From contig NZ_JACHCI010000001.1 of NCBI RefSeq assembly GCF_014200675.1, positions 186,001-250,000 on the forward strand: DNA of 64,000 nt, in the 5' to 3' direction. Shown here one piece after another: positions 44,490 to 55,396 of the stretch. The translations under genes were made by a program, and so were the position numbers. The stretch is from Janthinobacterium saanense. Its GTDB lineage: Bacteria; Pseudomonadota; Gammaproteobacteria; Burkholderiales; Burkholderiaceae_D. Every line of letters begins with the position of its first letter. Position 1 is the first letter of the stretch. The notes beneath the pieces are model-generated. The model was not told where the DNA came from. It searched no databases and saw only the letters and a list, made by a program, of their open reading frames with translations.

Positions 44490-45437
44490 TTATTTGAGCT
44501 TGGCGCGCGGGTGGGCCTGGTCATACACCTGGGCCAGGTGCTGGAAATCGAGCGCCGTGTAGACCTGGGTCGAGGTGATGCTGGCATGGCCCAGCATTTC
44601 CTGCACGGCGCGCAGGTCGCCCGACGATTGCAGCACGTGCGAGGCAAACGAGTGGCGCAGCACGTGCGGATGCACATTGGCGGGAATCTCAGCGCTCAGC
44701 GCATGTGCTTTCAAACGCAATTGCAGCACCCTGGGCGAAATGCGCGTGCCACGCGTGCTTAAAAACAGGGCAGCGCTGCCATCCCGGGCCGGCGGGCGCA
44801 CGGCCAGCCAGCTTGACAAGGCGACCAGGGCGGCCTTGCCAACGGGCACCTTGCGCATCTTGCTGCCCTTGCCGGTGACGATGACTTCGAAGCTGGCCAT
44901 GTCGATCCAGCCCAGCGAGGCGGGCAAGCCGTTTTCTGCCTTGCAATAATGCGTATCGAGGCTGGTCAGCTCGGACACCCGCAATCCGCTGGAATACAGC
45001 AGTTCGAACATGGCGCGGTTGCACAGCTGTTCCGGCTCCGGCTTGCCTTGCGGGTGGGCCGCAGGCGCGACCAGGCGCACTGCATCATCGACCGACAAGG
45101 CCTTGGGCAGGCTCTTGGCCCGCTTGGGGGCGCGGATGCCGTCCACCGGGTTAGCGTCAAGCACCGTTTCACCGCTGAGCCAATTAAAAAAGCCGCGCCA
45201 CGAGGACAGCTTGCGCGCGATCGAACGCGGATCGAGTCCGCCCGCATGCAGCTTGGCCGTGTAGCGGCGCACTTCGTTATGCGCCAGCGCGGTCCAGGCG
45301 ATATCTGCGCTGAGCGTCAGCAACTCGCGCAGGTCGCGCGCGTAGGCCGCCACCGTGTGCGGCGACAGCTTGCGCTGCGTGGCCAGCTGGGCCAGGTAGG
45401 CGTCCAGCCAGTCAGCCTTGCTGCGCGAGGCAGGCAT
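44490..45437 (-). CDS. xerC: Tyrosine recombinase XerC
   Basis: A 315-residue chromosome dimer resolution recombinase. Core-binding N-domain and catalytic domain with Arg (SSGLRVSEL), Lys (GKGSKMR), HxxR (HVLRHSF), His (GHASITST) and the tyrosine nucleophile (QVYTALD). It acts with XerD at dif. The ATG at 45437 is one base after the DUF484 stop region. The conserved DUF484-xerC pair supports XerC, not an integrase of a mobile element. Confidence 0.94.
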   Translation of the reverse strand: MPASRSKADWLDAYLAQLATQRKLSPHTVAAYARDLRELLTLSADIAWTALAHNEVRRYTAKLHAGGLDPRSIARKLSSWRGFFNWLSGETVLDANPVDGIRAPKRAKSLPKALSVDDAVRLVAPAAHPQGKPEPEQLCNRAMFELLYSSGLRVSELTSLDTHYCKAENGLPASLGWIDMASFEVIVTGKGSKMRKVPVGKAALVALSSWLAVRPPARDGSAALFLSTRGTRISPRVLQLRLKAHALSAEIPANVHPHVLRHSFASHVLQSSGDLRAVQEMLGHASITSTQVYTALDFQHLAQVYDQAHPRAKLK

Positions 45438-45438
45438 A

Positions 45439-46116
45439 TCAGTGCAGCCTGGCTGCCACCAGCGCATGCAGCGCAGCGCTGGCGGTGGCGCCGATATGCA
45501 CCAGGAAATCGGTGCCCATGCTGGAGGTGAAGCGTTCGCTGTCAGGCGAACCGAGCACCAGCAAGCCGAAGGTGTCGCCCGTGCCCGGCGTGCGCAGGGC
45601 GATCATGACGGTCGATTCCACCTTGTCTGCCTGCAGCCATTGCACGGCTTCAAAGTCGTGGTTGCTGCCGCAATACGGGGTTTGCAAGCCATTGGCGAAC
45701 ATGCGCACATCGGCCGTGATGTTCTGGCTATACCAGGCGTCGGCGTATTCGGGCGCCAGCTGCCACAGGCGCAGGCTGACATGGGGCACGCCGAAATTGC
45801 TTTGCAGGGCGTCGACCAGCACGCGCGGCATGGCGGCATCGTCGCGCACCTGCAGCATGGCCTGGTTCCAGCCGTGGAATTTGCTGGCAATTGCGCCATT
45901 TTCTTCGGCGACGCGGCTCAGTTTGGACATGCGCAGTTCCAGCGCCTTGTACTTGTCGCGCATCACTTCCATCTGCCGCTCCTGCAGCGAGATGGTACGT
46001 CCTGTCAGCGGACTGCTGAGCTTAACTTCACCGAGCAGGCTGGTGTGTTCTGCGAAGAAGTCCGGGTGCTCGCTCAGATACTGGGCGACGGTGCTTGAAT
46101 CGAGTGTGGCAGTCAT
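45439..46116 (-). CDS. DUF484 family protein
   Basis: A 225-residue cytoplasmic protein with a GAF-like fold typical of DUF484 and a central coiled segment (about 45-70). The N-terminus resembles family members encoded just before xerC in many proteobacteria. Function is unknown; it may be linked to Xer activity by context only. The stop overlaps no gene but leaves only one base before xerC. Confidence 0.85.
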   Translation of the reverse strand: MTATLDSSTVAQYLSEHPDFFAEHTSLLGEVKLSSPLTGRTISLQERQMEVMRDKYKALELRMSKLSRVAEENGAIASKFHGWNQAMLQVRDDAAMPRVLVDALQSNFGVPHVSLRLWQLAPEYADAWYSQNITADVRMFANGLQTPYCGSNHDFEAVQWLQADKVESTVMIALRTPGTGDTFGLLVLGSPDSERFTSSMGTDFLVHIGATASAALHALVAARLH

Positions 46117-46211
46117 GGTTGGTGTCAGGAGGAAGAAAGATGAACGCTTGATTCTAACCGAGAGTGCGCTGCAGACGGGGCAAAGTTGGCACTGTTCCTT
46201 GTTGGCATGAA

Positions 46212-46239
46212 AAAAGCGGCATGGTTGCCCATGCCGCTT
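46212..46239 (-). terminator. Porin terminator
   Basis: A 12-bp stem AAAGCGGCATGG/CCATGCCGCTTT with a TTGC loop is followed on the minus strand by a run of T, 48 bases after the porin stop. A second GC hairpin (GGCGCCCG, 46258-46276) precedes it. Confidence 0.85.
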
Positions 46240-46287
46240 TGTTTTCTGCGCTGCGAAGGCGCCCGCTGCGGGCGCCCGTTGCCGGCA

Positions 46288-47331
46288 TCAGAAGTTGTGG
46301 TGCAGACCGACGCCGATGTAATTGGCCGAGCTGACGGTTTTCTTGTTCGAAATATCTGCGTACAGATAGGTGCGTTTCGACAGATTGTAATCGTAGCCCA
46401 GCGATGCCTGCTTGGTCTTGGTGACGCCATCCGGCGTTTTTTGACCGTAACCAGCGCGAATCTTGCCTGGGCCGACATCGTAGTTGGCGCCGACCAGCCA
46501 CGCCTTGGTGTTGGTGTTGATGATTTTGAAGTTTTCATCATTCTGATGCTGGTACGAAGCCATCAGTTTCAGTCCCGAATCCAGCGGATTGACCGAGCCG
46601 CCGACCGACCACAGTTTGGCCTGCAGGGCATTGCGCTCGTAAGCGCCCATCAGTGCAAACAGCGGGTTGGTGTAGGTCACCGAGACCGAGTAAGGATTCG
46701 AGCCTGCCTGCGCATTGGCTGCCACGGCGTAGTTGCCGCTCGGGTTAGCTGCCGATGGCGCTACGAATCCGATGGCGGCGTTGCCGGTACCTTCCTTGGA
46801 CGCCACGGTGGCGTTGAACTGGAAGCCTTCGATGACGGGCGAGTTATAGAACACGGCATTCGAGAAGCGGTTACGCGAGTTGCCAGCCGGGCTCAGCGGA
46901 TCGCTGCTGTAGCCGGCCACTTGCAGGTCGGTCTGGAAGCCGACTGGCGTAGGCATGCCCGACCATGGTTCAAAGTAGGTGCTCGTTTCCTGGAAAGCGG
47001 TCAAGCCACGGCCCAGGCGCACGGTACCGAAGTCGCCTTGCAGGCCGACGCGGCTTTGACCCTGGAACAGGGGACGGGTGTTGTTTTCCAGCGTGCCGGT
47101 ATCGGATTCGTAGCGGATTTCCAGTTGGAACAGCGCTTTCAAACCGCCGCCCAGGTCTTCCGTACCCTTGAAGCCCAGTTTGTTGTTGTCACGTTTGGTG
47201 ACGATGGCGGTGTTGCCGGTGGCTTTGGCGATGCCGGCATCGATCGTGCCGTAGATCTGGACGGACGACTGTGCATGTGCGGCACCGGCGAATGCGCCGA
47301 AGATGGCGATGGCAACGAGTGATTTTTTCAT
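46288..47331 (-). CDS. Trimeric general porin
   Basis: A 347-residue outer-membrane porin of the betaproteobacterial Omp32/OpcP type. The signal peptide is cleaved at AHA-QSS (about residue 20). QIYGTIDAGI, the RVGLQGDFGTVRLGR L3-like segment, alternating strands and a C-terminal aromatic ending IGVGLHHNF are typical of 16-stranded porins. It allows passive uptake of small polar solutes. A 363-bp upstream region and AGGGAA ribosome-binding site precede it. Confidence 0.9.
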   Translation of the reverse strand: MKKSLVAIAIFGAFAGAAHAQSSVQIYGTIDAGIAKATGNTAIVTKRDNNKLGFKGTEDLGGGLKALFQLEIRYESDTGTLENNTRPLFQGQSRVGLQGDFGTVRLGRGLTAFQETSTYFEPWSGMPTPVGFQTDLQVAGYSSDPLSPAGNSRNRFSNAVFYNSPVIEGFQFNATVASKEGTGNAAIGFVAPSAANPSGNYAVAANAQAGSNPYSVSVTYTNPLFALMGAYERNALQAKLWSVGGSVNPLDSGLKLMASYQHQNDENFKIINTNTKAWLVGANYDVGPGKIRAGYGQKTPDGVTKTKQASLGYDYNLSKRTYLYADISNKKTVSSANYIGVGLHHNF

Positions 47332-47694
47332 GTCTGATTCCCTATATAAAAGTGATTTCCGTCAGAGTCCCGAGCAGATTGAAACGCGGCAAATACTGCA
47401 TTCCGATGAAGCAACCTTAAGTGTTCAGCACGCCAGCCACATGGGATTGGTCAAATAGGCGTGAAAAGATTGGTGAAAAGCACCATAAAGCGCATCGGCT
47501 GTTGTATTTTTGTAACGCTGCACAGGGTGGCGGTTCCAGCGTGTTCCCGCTGTCATTAGCTATTTCGCTATTGGTAAAATGATAGCAGCTAGGTGATGAG
47601 TGATAAAGAAAATGTTGCGCTAAATCAAGTTTTTGTCCGTTTTCCACGATTTTTTCGGGGTGAGGACGTTACACTGTGAGACAGGCTGATCAAT
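47332..47694. other. Divergent region between porin and Sel1 gene
   Basis: This 363-bp AT-rich region contains the porin promoter (a TTTATATAG element about 20 bases above the ATG). It has no gene I can support. A long 5' leader or sRNA target is possible but not evident. Confidence 0.4.
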
Positions 47695-49269
47695 ATGACA
47701 TCTCTTTTTGGGATGGCAGGCGTGAACAGACCCGGAGACTGCACATTATTAGAATCATTGACTCAATATCGAGAATCGATGGCAAATCGCGAAATACTAG
47801 GCTTGATCAAAGGGGCCAGGGCCGGCGATGTACGCTGCCAGCTGGCATTGGGCAGGGTGTATCTGTTTGGCCAGGGCGTACCGCGCAGTGTGCCCACCGC
47901 CTTGCACTGGCTGGCGCGGGCGGCGCAGGAGCAGAGCGAGGAAGCTTGTTTGCTGATCGGCACGCACGTGCCGTTCGAGGTGGCGCTGCCGTCGGCCAGG
48001 ACGCTGATCCCCTATTATCAACAGGCGTTTGACGCCGGGCTGGCGCAAGCGGGCCTGGTGCTGGCCCAGCTGGTACTGGGCAACGCCAGTTTTGATTGCA
48101 ACATCTTGCGGGCCAAGGCCAGGCTGGCACTGGAAGCGGCGGTGCGTGCCGGCTTGCCAGAGGCGCAATGGCTGCTCTCACGCGAAGATGGCCCGGGTCT
48201 CGCGGATAGCGATGTCTGCGAACCGGGCGGCATCCATGGCGCGCCGCTGTATGCCTGGCTGGAACAGGCGTGGTGCAGCGGCGACCAGGGCGGCTATGTG
48301 TCGCGCGCCTTGCCGCTGGCGCGGGAATTGTTGCGGCGCCAGGCGGTGCAGGGCGCTGGCCGCATGACACTGGAAAGGCAGCAGGTGTTGCTGCTATCGC
48401 GCTGTGCCCAGGCGCTGGCCCTGACTGACGCACCGGAAAGCTGGCAATGCTGCGAGCTGGCGGCCCATGGCGGCGACCGCACGGCACAGCTGGAACTGGG
48501 ACTGGGCTTTGCGCGCATGGATGCGCACGGCCGGCGCCTCGCCACGCGCAGTGGCGCGGCCAATTTCAAGCGCGCCGTGCGCTGGCTGACGCAGGCTGGC
48601 GAGCAGGGTCTGGCGGACGCCTGGTTCGTGCTGTCGCGTATCTATATCAAACCTGAATTTTCGCAACGCAATGTGATCGAAGCGCAATCCTGCCTGGAGC
48701 GTGCCGCCGACCTGGGGCATGCACCGGCCCAGCTCGAATGCGGCATGCATGCCTGGCGTAACCGGCGCGAAGGCGGCAACAGCGATGTGCGCGCCGCCTA
48801 CTGGTTGCTGCAGGCGCAAGCGCAGGGCTGCAGCGAAGCGGAGTTGGCGCTGGCGAAGATCGCCCCTTGTGGCGACACTGGCGAGTGGGGCCAGGGCAGC
48901 GTGGCCCATGGCGGATCGCAGCGGCGTCAATTGCTTCAAAGCCAGCCCTTGCTGGCGGCGCGGCTGGAACTGGCGCGCTGTTTTCATCTGTCGCGTGCGG
49001 AAGCCTTGTTGCTCGATATCCATGCGGCTGATCAGGGGCATTGTCTGGTGATCGATATCAGCGCCACCCACGGTCGTGGCAAACGGCGGCTGGTGCTGAT
49101 ACGCACGGCACAGGAACGCCATCTGCTCGACCGTGTAGTACGCGTGTTCGAGCAGGTCGATTGCGGTGTGGAGGGGGCGGAAGGCAATTATCGCCAGCGC
49201 CTGTACCGCTTGAAATGTTATCTGACAGAATTGGAAACACCGCCGGAACGGGAGTTCCTGGCGGCATAG
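47695..49269 (+). CDS. Sel1-like/TPR repeat protein
   Basis: A 524-residue protein with several Sel1-type helical repeats (for example residues about 50-90, 250-290 and 320-365, each with alternating A/L/G at helix packing positions). No signal peptide is clear. Sel1 repeats scaffold protein complexes. The partner is unknown. The start is the first ATG at 47695; in-frame ATG codons at 47713 and 47779 are possible because no strong ribosome-binding site is seen. It is isolated between the porin and dapF. Confidence 0.75.
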   Translation: MTSLFGMAGVNRPGDCTLLESLTQYRESMANREILGLIKGARAGDVRCQLALGRVYLFGQGVPRSVPTALHWLARAAQEQSEEACLLIGTHVPFEVALPSARTLIPYYQQAFDAGLAQAGLVLAQLVLGNASFDCNILRAKARLALEAAVRAGLPEAQWLLSREDGPGLADSDVCEPGGIHGAPLYAWLEQAWCSGDQGGYVSRALPLARELLRRQAVQGAGRMTLERQQVLLLSRCAQALALTDAPESWQCCELAAHGGDRTAQLELGLGFARMDAHGRRLATRSGAANFKRAVRWLTQAGEQGLADAWFVLSRIYIKPEFSQRNVIEAQSCLERAADLGHAPAQLECGMHAWRNRREGGNSDVRAAYWLLQAQAQGCSEAELALAKIAPCGDTGEWGQGSVAHGGSQRRQLLQSQPLLAARLELARCFHLSRAEALLLDIHAADQGHCLVIDISATHGRGKRRLVLIRTAQERHLLDRVVRVFEQVDCGVEGAEGNYRQRLYRLKCYLTELETPPEREFLAA

Positions 49270-49280
49270 TTGCTGTTGGC

Positions 49281-50144
49281 TTACAGCTCGATCGTGCCTT
49301 CAAACACGGTGACAGCCGGGCCCGTCATCAGCACGCTCTGGCCTTCGCCTTGCCAGGCGATCGACAGTTCGCCGCCGCGGGCGCTGATGCGTACGGGCGA
49401 GTCGAGCAAGCCACGGCGGATACCGGCCACGGCAGCGGCGCAAGCGCCCGTGCCGCAGGCCAGGGTTTCGCCGGCGCCCCGTTCATACACGCGCAGTTTT
49501 ACGTGCTGGCGGTCCACTACCTGCATATAGCCGGCGTTGACCCTGCGCGGAAAACGCCGGTGGTGTTCGATCAGCGGGCCCGAGCTTTCCAGGTCTTGCC
49601 CATCGACATCATCGACCACTTGCACCGCATGCGGATTGCCCATGGAAACGACGGACACCAGCACCGTGGCGGCCGTGCCAGGCAGGGCCAGGTCCAGCGG
49701 CCACAAGGTGTCTGCACCTTCCGTCACACCGTCGAGGCCGCTCGCATCGAACGGCACCAGGCCAGGCTCCAGTACGGGGGCGCCCATGTCGACCGTGATG
49801 CTGCCGTCCAGTTCCAGCCGTGGCGTGATCACGCCGGCCATGGTTTCCACGCTGATGGAGGCTTTGCCGGTCAAGCCTTTTTCGCTGACGAACTTGACGA
49901 AGGCGCGCGCGCCATTGCCGCATTGCTCGACTTCGCCGCCATCGTTGTTATAGATGCGGTAGCGGAAGTCGCAGCCGGGCAGGCGGGCTTTTTCCACCAC
50001 CAGTATCTGGTCGGCGCCGATGCCGAAGCGGCGGTCGGCCAGGCTTTGCCACTGGGCCGGCGTGAAATCGACCTGCTGGTTGATGGCGTCGATGACGATG
50101 AAGTCATTGCCGGCGCCATGCATCTTGGTGAACTGGAGTTTCAT
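49281..50144 (-). CDS. dapF: Diaminopimelate epimerase
   Basis: A 287-residue PLP-independent epimerase converting LL- to meso-diaminopimelate for peptidoglycan and lysine. The two catalytic cysteines are in QCGNGARA (about residue 80) and ACGTGACA (about 225), and the start motif is [13 protein letters not shown]. The ATG at 50144 was chosen because this motif must be near the N-terminus. It is downstream of the acyltransferases. Confidence 0.95.
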   Translation of the reverse strand: MKLQFTKMHGAGNDFIVIDAINQQVDFTPAQWQSLADRRFGIGADQILVVEKARLPGCDFRYRIYNNDGGEVEQCGNGARAFVKFVSEKGLTGKASISVETMAGVITPRLELDGSITVDMGAPVLEPGLVPFDASGLDGVTEGADTLWPLDLALPGTAATVLVSVVSMGNPHAVQVVDDVDGQDLESSGPLIEHHRRFPRRVNAGYMQVVDRQHVKLRVYERGAGETLACGTGACAAAVAGIRRGLLDSPVRISARGGELSIAWQGEGQSVLMTGPAVTVFEGTIEL

Positions 50145-50154
50145 GGTAGGGCGA

Positions 50155-51033
50155 TCACTGGTCTTGGTTATGGTAGAACGAAGCCTCGCCTTCGGGGCGC
50201 GTCTTGAAGCGTTTATGGGTCCAGAAGTATTCGGCCGGCGCTTCGCGCACGCGCTCTTCGATGAAGGCATTCATGCGGCGCGTGGCAGCCGTGATGTCGT
50301 CGCCGGGGTAGTCGTCCCACGGTGGATAATACGTCACTTTCCAGCCCTGGTAATCGGGCAGGAAGGTGGCGATCACGGGAATCACCTGGGCCCTGGCGGC
50401 CAGCGCCAGGCGCGCCGTGGCGGTCAGGGTAGCGGCCGGCACACCAAAAAAAGGCACGAATTCTGCGTCTTTTTCGCCGAAATCCATGTCAGGCAGCATG
50501 AAATAAGGCAAGTTATCGCGCAGGGCGCGCAAGATGGGCTTGATGCCATCCTGGCGGGTAAACAGTTTTGAAGGCTTGAAGCGCGAGCGCCCGTCGCGCA
50601 AGGCTTTATCGAACACGGCATTCTTTTGCTGTGCATACATCGACGAAGCGGAAATTTCCATCGCCGTGGCGGCGCCCGCGACGTCGAGGCAAACGAAATG
50701 CGGGCACAGCAAAATGGTTGGTTTGGAGGCGATCAGTTGCCCCGGAAACGCAGGCACCTTCTTGATCAGGCGGTTCAGGCGCTCTTCCGAAGCCCACCAC
50801 AGGATGGCGCGTTCCCATACGCTGCGCGAATAGGCCTGGAAATGCTGGCGCGCCAGCGCCACGCGTTCCTTTTCCGACAATTCCGGCATGCACAGGCGCA
50901 AATTGGTCAGCGCGATCTTGCGCCGGCTGGGCATGGCGATGAACAGCAGGCTGCCGACGGCGACGCCAAAGCGGCCCAGAATCGGCAGGGGCAGCCAGTG
51001 CAGCAGCCACATCAGGGCAAGCAGCAACCTCAT
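50155..51033 (-). CDS. Lipid A biosynthesis acyltransferase (LpxL/HtrB family), copy 1
   Basis: A 292-residue inner-membrane acyltransferase. N-terminal hydrophobic anchor, catalytic motif HFVCLD (His and Asp of HX4D, about residue 110) and conserved [13 protein letters not shown] near the C-terminus. It adds a secondary acyl chain to lipid A. Whether lauroyl or myristoyl is unknown. It overlaps the second copy by 4 bases. Confidence 0.88.
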   Translation of the reverse strand: MRLLLALMWLLHWLPLPILGRFGVAVGSLLFIAMPSRRKIALTNLRLCMPELSEKERVALARQHFQAYSRSVWERAILWWASEERLNRLIKKVPAFPGQLIASKPTILLCPHFVCLDVAGAATAMEISASSMYAQQKNAVFDKALRDGRSRFKPSKLFTRQDGIKPILRALRDNLPYFMLPDMDFGEKDAEFVPFFGVPAATLTATARLALAARAQVIPVIATFLPDYQGWKVTYYPPWDDYPGDDITAATRRMNAFIEERVREAPAEYFWTHKRFKTRPEGEASFYHNQDQ

Positions 51034-51896
51034 GCCTGCTCTCCTGCATCGCTGCTGGCGGCGCCCGGTGGCGGCGCACCGCGTGGCACTTTATAGCGGT
51101 TGTAGCTCCACAGATATTGTGCGGGGCTGCGCGCGATCAATTGTTCCATGGCCGCGTTGATGGTGCGCGCCTGCTGCGCCGAAGGGCAGTCCAGCGACTC
51201 GGTGAACGGCACGAAATGCACGCGGTAGCCGCGTCCGCCTGGCAGGCGCTCGGCATAGGTGATGATGACTTCGGCGCCGCCCATATGCGCCAGCTTGGCC
51301 GGCAAGGTCATGGTGTACGCGGGGCGGCCGAAGAAATCGGCCCACACGCCTTCGCCCTCTTGCGGCACCTGGTCTGGCAGCAAGCCGATAGGCTGGCCTT
51401 TTTTCAGGCATTTGGCAAAGATGCGCACGCCCGACATATTGGCGGGCGCCAGCATCAGGTTTTCGCGCGCGCGGGCGCCTTCGATCAGCGGTTTCAGCGC
51501 AGCCCGTTTTGGCGGGCGGTACATCACGGTCAATGCCGTGCGCAGGGCGATTTGCTGCGCGACGATTTCAAAGCAGCCCAGATGTGGCGTCAGGAACACG
51601 ATGCCGCGGCCATGCGCCAGCGCGCGTTCGACCAGTTCCCAGTTTTCCACGGTGGCATGGCGCGCCACGCGCTCGGCGGGCGCGCACCAGATGAAAGGCA
51701 GTTCCAGCACGCTCTTGCCTGCTTCGGATACGGCTGCGTGCAAGTGTTGCGAAAAGCCTGCACGCTGCATGTTTTCACGCATGCGGCGCCGATAGGAGGG
51801 GGAAATGGCGTAAATTACCCAGCCAAGCGCACTGCCCACAGCGTGCAAAACAGGCAGGGGAAAAATGGATAAAAAGCGGAAAATGGGGACTAGCAT
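51030..51896 (-). CDS. Lipid A biosynthesis acyltransferase (LpxL/LpxM family), copy 2
   Basis: A 288-residue homologue of the next gene with HLGCFE as its catalytic HX4E motif and a C-terminal YLWSYNRYKVPRG. The pair in tandem, overlapping by 4 bases, probably carries out two sequential secondary acylations of lipid A. It is divergent from metK. Confidence 0.88.
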   Translation of the reverse strand: MLVPIFRFLSIFPLPVLHAVGSALGWVIYAISPSYRRRMRENMQRAGFSQHLHAAVSEAGKSVLELPFIWCAPAERVARHATVENWELVERALAHGRGIVFLTPHLGCFEIVAQQIALRTALTVMYRPPKRAALKPLIEGARARENLMLAPANMSGVRIFAKCLKKGQPIGLLPDQVPQEGEGVWADFFGRPAYTMTLPAKLAHMGGAEVIITYAERLPGGRGYRVHFVPFTESLDCPSAQQARTINAAMEQLIARSPAQYLWSYNRYKVPRGAPPPGAASSDAGEQA

Positions 51897-52024
51897 GAAT
51901 AATCTGTTTTCTACGGTTGGCGTGTTGCCGTGCTAAAAATTTTTAAGAAGCGTAAAATACCACGTATGCAGTACCGCCGAGTTAATAGACAACTTGCGAA
52001 GCGGAATATAAATATCGCTAAAGC

Positions 52025-52052
52025 GTCGCAGGCAAATCCTCTTTACTGCGAC
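52025..52052 (+). promoter_or_regulatory. metK leader hairpin
   Basis: A 7-bp stem GTCGCAG/CTGCGAC closes a 14-base loop, preceded by a small CGCT-AA-AGCG hairpin, 31 bases before the metK ATG. It does not match any riboswitch class I know. It could affect ribosome access to TCAGGAG. Confidence 0.35.
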
Positions 52053-52083
52053 AGAACATTCATATCGTAATCAGGAGCTTGCA

Positions 52084-53250
<1,167 letters not shown>

Positions 53251-53265
53251 TCTGGCTGTGTGAAG

Positions 53266-53302
53266 AAAAGCGCCCCGGCCGCAAGGCCGTGGGCGCTTTT
53301 TT
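53266..53302 (+). terminator. metK terminator
   Basis: A long GC hairpin AAAAGCGCCC...GGGCGCTTTT with GCAA loop, followed by T-run, 16 bases after the metK stop. Confidence 0.9.
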
Positions 53303-53314
53303 ACGTCTGTAAAC

Positions 53315-53344
53315 AAAAAAAAGACAGGCGAACCTGTCTTTTTT
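53315..53344. terminator. Bidirectional terminator
   Basis: A stem AAAAGACAGG/CCTGTCTTTT with CGAA loop and A/T-runs on both sides. It stops the small secreted-protein gene (minus strand) and reinforces the metK terminator. Confidence 0.85.
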
Positions 53345-53361
53345 GCTATTGCTGCTAAAGC

Positions 53362-53631
53362 TTACTTGGCGGCAGGAGCGGCTGCTGGTGCGGCTTCCGT
53401 TTTTGCGGCGTCAGCTTTGGCCTTGGCTTTTTTAGCGTGATGCTTGGTTTTGGTGACTTTGGCTTCTGCCTTGGTGTCGGTAGCTGCCTTCGCTTCGGCT
53501 GCTGGCTTGACGGCGGCTTTCATGGCGACCGGTGCGGAAGCGGCAGGAGCCGATGCGGCTGGCGCTGGTGCTTGAGCGAATGCAGCGGAAGCGAACAGGC
53601 CGGCGATCAGGGTAGCGATAACTTTTTTCAT
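53362..53631 (-). CDS. Small secreted Ala/Lys/Pro-rich protein
   Basis: An 89-residue product. A signal peptide (cleaved at AFA-QA, about residue 19) is followed by low-complexity Ala, Lys, Pro and Thr repeats with a central His/Lys basic block (KTKHHAKKAKAKA). No domain is recognisable. It may be periplasmic and polyanion-binding, by charge only. It is alone on this strand between metK and ahcY. Confidence 0.7.
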   Translation of the reverse strand: MKKVIATLIAGLFASAAFAQAPAPAASAPAASAPVAMKAAVKPAAEAKAATDTKAEAKVTKTKHHAKKAKAKADAAKTEAAPAAAPAAK

Positions 53632-53798
53632 GATGCAATCCTCAAGTGGTTGTTTGTTTGTGCTGGGATGATTCCCGTGTCACTGAGCAAAAAACGCGGT
53701 GGCGCACTGATGCGTTGACGCACATTACAAACGCTTACATTTGCCTGGCGACGCCGAATCGGTTGGCGAAGAGTGGGCGCCAATGGTAAGATATCGGG

Positions 53799-53857
53799 TC
53801 CGAGGAGCGTTGCGACGAAGAAATTCGCCAGGCTCGGAATATCCTGCAACCGCGCTC
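53799..53857 (+). promoter_or_regulatory. SAH riboswitch
   Basis: The conserved S-adenosylhomocysteine riboswitch core is evident. P1 TCCGAG/CTCGGA (53799-53804/53833-53838) frames GAGCG-TTGC (53805-53813), which pairs with GCAA-C...CGCTC (53846-53857), giving the family's characteristic nested helices and pseudoknot. The consensus CCGAGGAGCG...CAGGCTCGG is matched. SAH binding is known to raise ahcY expression, and this sits 33 bases before ahcY. Class assignment is from memory of the published consensus. Confidence 0.9.
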
Positions 53858-53889
53858 ACGTACCTTTTTCACACTGAAAGGAGGGCGTG

Positions 53890-55314
53890 ATGAACGCCGT
53901 ACTCAAATCGCAACACGATTATTCCATCGCTGATATCACTTTGGCCGCCTGGGGCGACAAGGAAATCAAGATCGCTGAAACGGAAATGCCTGGCCTGATG
54001 GCCATCCGCGAAGAATTCGCCGCTGCGCAGCCTTTGAAAGGCGCGCGCATTACCGGTTCCATCCACATGACCATCCAGACCGCCGTGCTGATCCAGACCC
54101 TGGAAGCACTGGGCGCGCAAGTGCGCTGGGCGTCGTGCAATATTTACTCCACGCAAGACCATGCCGCCGCCGCCATCGCTGCCGCCGGCACGCCGGTGTT
54201 CGCCGTCAAGGGCGAATCGCTGGACGACTACTGGGAATACACGCACCGCATCTTTGAATGGCCACATGCCGACGGCAAGGCTGTTTATTCGAACATGATC
54301 CTCGACGACGGCGGCGACGCGACCTTGCTGCTGCATCTGGGCGTGCGCGCCGAGACCGATCTGTCGGTGCTGGCCAACCCAAGCTCGGAAGAAGAAATCT
54401 GCCTGTACAACTCGATCAAGCAGCGTTTGCTGGTCGATCCGACCTGGTACTCGAAGCGTCTGCCGGAAATCCTGGGCGTGACCGAAGAAACCACCACCGG
54501 CGTGCACCGTTTGTACCAGATGCATAAAGAAGGCAAGCTGGCCTTCCCTGCAATCAACGTGAACGATTCCGTCACGAAATCGAAATTCGACAACCTGTAC
54601 GGCTGCCGCGAGTCCCTGGTGGACGGCATCAAGCGCGCTACCGACGTCATGATCGCCGGTAAAGTGGCTGTCATCGCCGGTTACGGTGATGTCGGCAAGG
54701 GTTCTGCCCAAGCCATGCGCGCCCTGTCGGCGCAAGTCTGGGTGACGGAAGTCGATCCGATCTGCGCACTGCAGGCGGCGATGGAAGGCTACCGCGTGGT
54801 AACCATGGATTACGCTTGCGAACACGGCGACATCTTCGTGACCTGCACCGGCAACTACCACATCCTGACGCACGATCATCTGACGCGCATGAAAGACCAA
54901 GCCATCGTTTGCAACATTGGTCACTTTGACAATGAAATCGATGTCGCTTCGTTGAAACAATATGAGTGGGAAAACATCAAGCCGCAAGTCGACCACATCA
55001 TCTTCCCGTCGGGCCGCCGCATCATCCTGCTGGCTGAAGGCCGTCTGGTCAACCTCGGTTGCGGTACCGGTCACCCGTCGTACGTGATGAGCTCCTCGTT
55101 CGCCAACCAGACCATCGCCCAGATCGAACTGTACGCCAACACGGCCAACTACCCGGTCGGCGTGTACACTTTGCCGAAACACCTGGACGAAAAAGTCGCT
55201 CGCTTGCAACTCAAAAAGTTGAACGCGCAGCTGACGGAACTGACTGAAGAGCAAGCCGCTTACATCGGCGTGCGTCAAGAAGGTCCATACAAGCCAGAAC
55301 ATTATCGTTATTAA
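53890..55314 (+). CDS. ahcY: S-adenosylhomocysteine hydrolase
   Basis: A 474-residue enzyme that splits SAH to adenosine and homocysteine, using tightly bound NAD ([11 protein letters not shown], about residue 255). The catalytic core shows [21 protein letters not shown] near the N-terminus. The ATG at 53890 follows AAAGGAGG. A GTG at 53887 one codon earlier is less likely. Regulated by the SAH riboswitch in its leader. Confidence 0.96.
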   Translation: MNAVLKSQHDYSIADITLAAWGDKEIKIAETEMPGLMAIREEFAAAQPLKGARITGSIHMTIQTAVLIQTLEALGAQVRWASCNIYSTQDHAAAAIAAAGTPVFAVKGESLDDYWEYTHRIFEWPHADGKAVYSNMILDDGGDATLLLHLGVRAETDLSVLANPSSEEEICLYNSIKQRLLVDPTWYSKRLPEILGVTEETTTGVHRLYQMHKEGKLAFPAINVNDSVTKSKFDNLYGCRESLVDGIKRATDVMIAGKVAVIAGYGDVGKGSAQAMRALSAQVWVTEVDPICALQAAMEGYRVVTMDYACEHGDIFVTCTGNYHILTHDHLTRMKDQAIVCNIGHFDNEIDVASLKQYEWENIKPQVDHIIFPSGRRIILLAEGRLVNLGCGTGHPSYVMSSSFANQTIAQIELYANTANYPVGVYTLPKHLDEKVARLQLKKLNAQLTELTEEQAAYIGVRQEGPYKPEHYRY

Positions 55315-55346
55315 TCGGTAGTGCGGGGCTGTACATCACCCTCTGA

Positions 55347-55381
55347 AGGCCGGCGCCTGCCGCCGGCCTGACCCTTCTTTT
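55347..55381 (+). terminator. Possible weak terminator after ahcY
   Basis: A 9-bp stem AGGCCGGCG/CGCCGGCCT with a 5-base loop is followed by sparse T. It could attenuate but not fully stop transcription into the next gene. Confidence 0.45.
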
Positions 55382-55396
55382 TGACAGGCTAGAGAA

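Noticed and set aside
44490-45437. Tyrosine recombinase as the integrase of a mobile element
   Set aside because: It pairs with DUF484 in the conserved chromosomal xerC arrangement and has XerC-like motifs.
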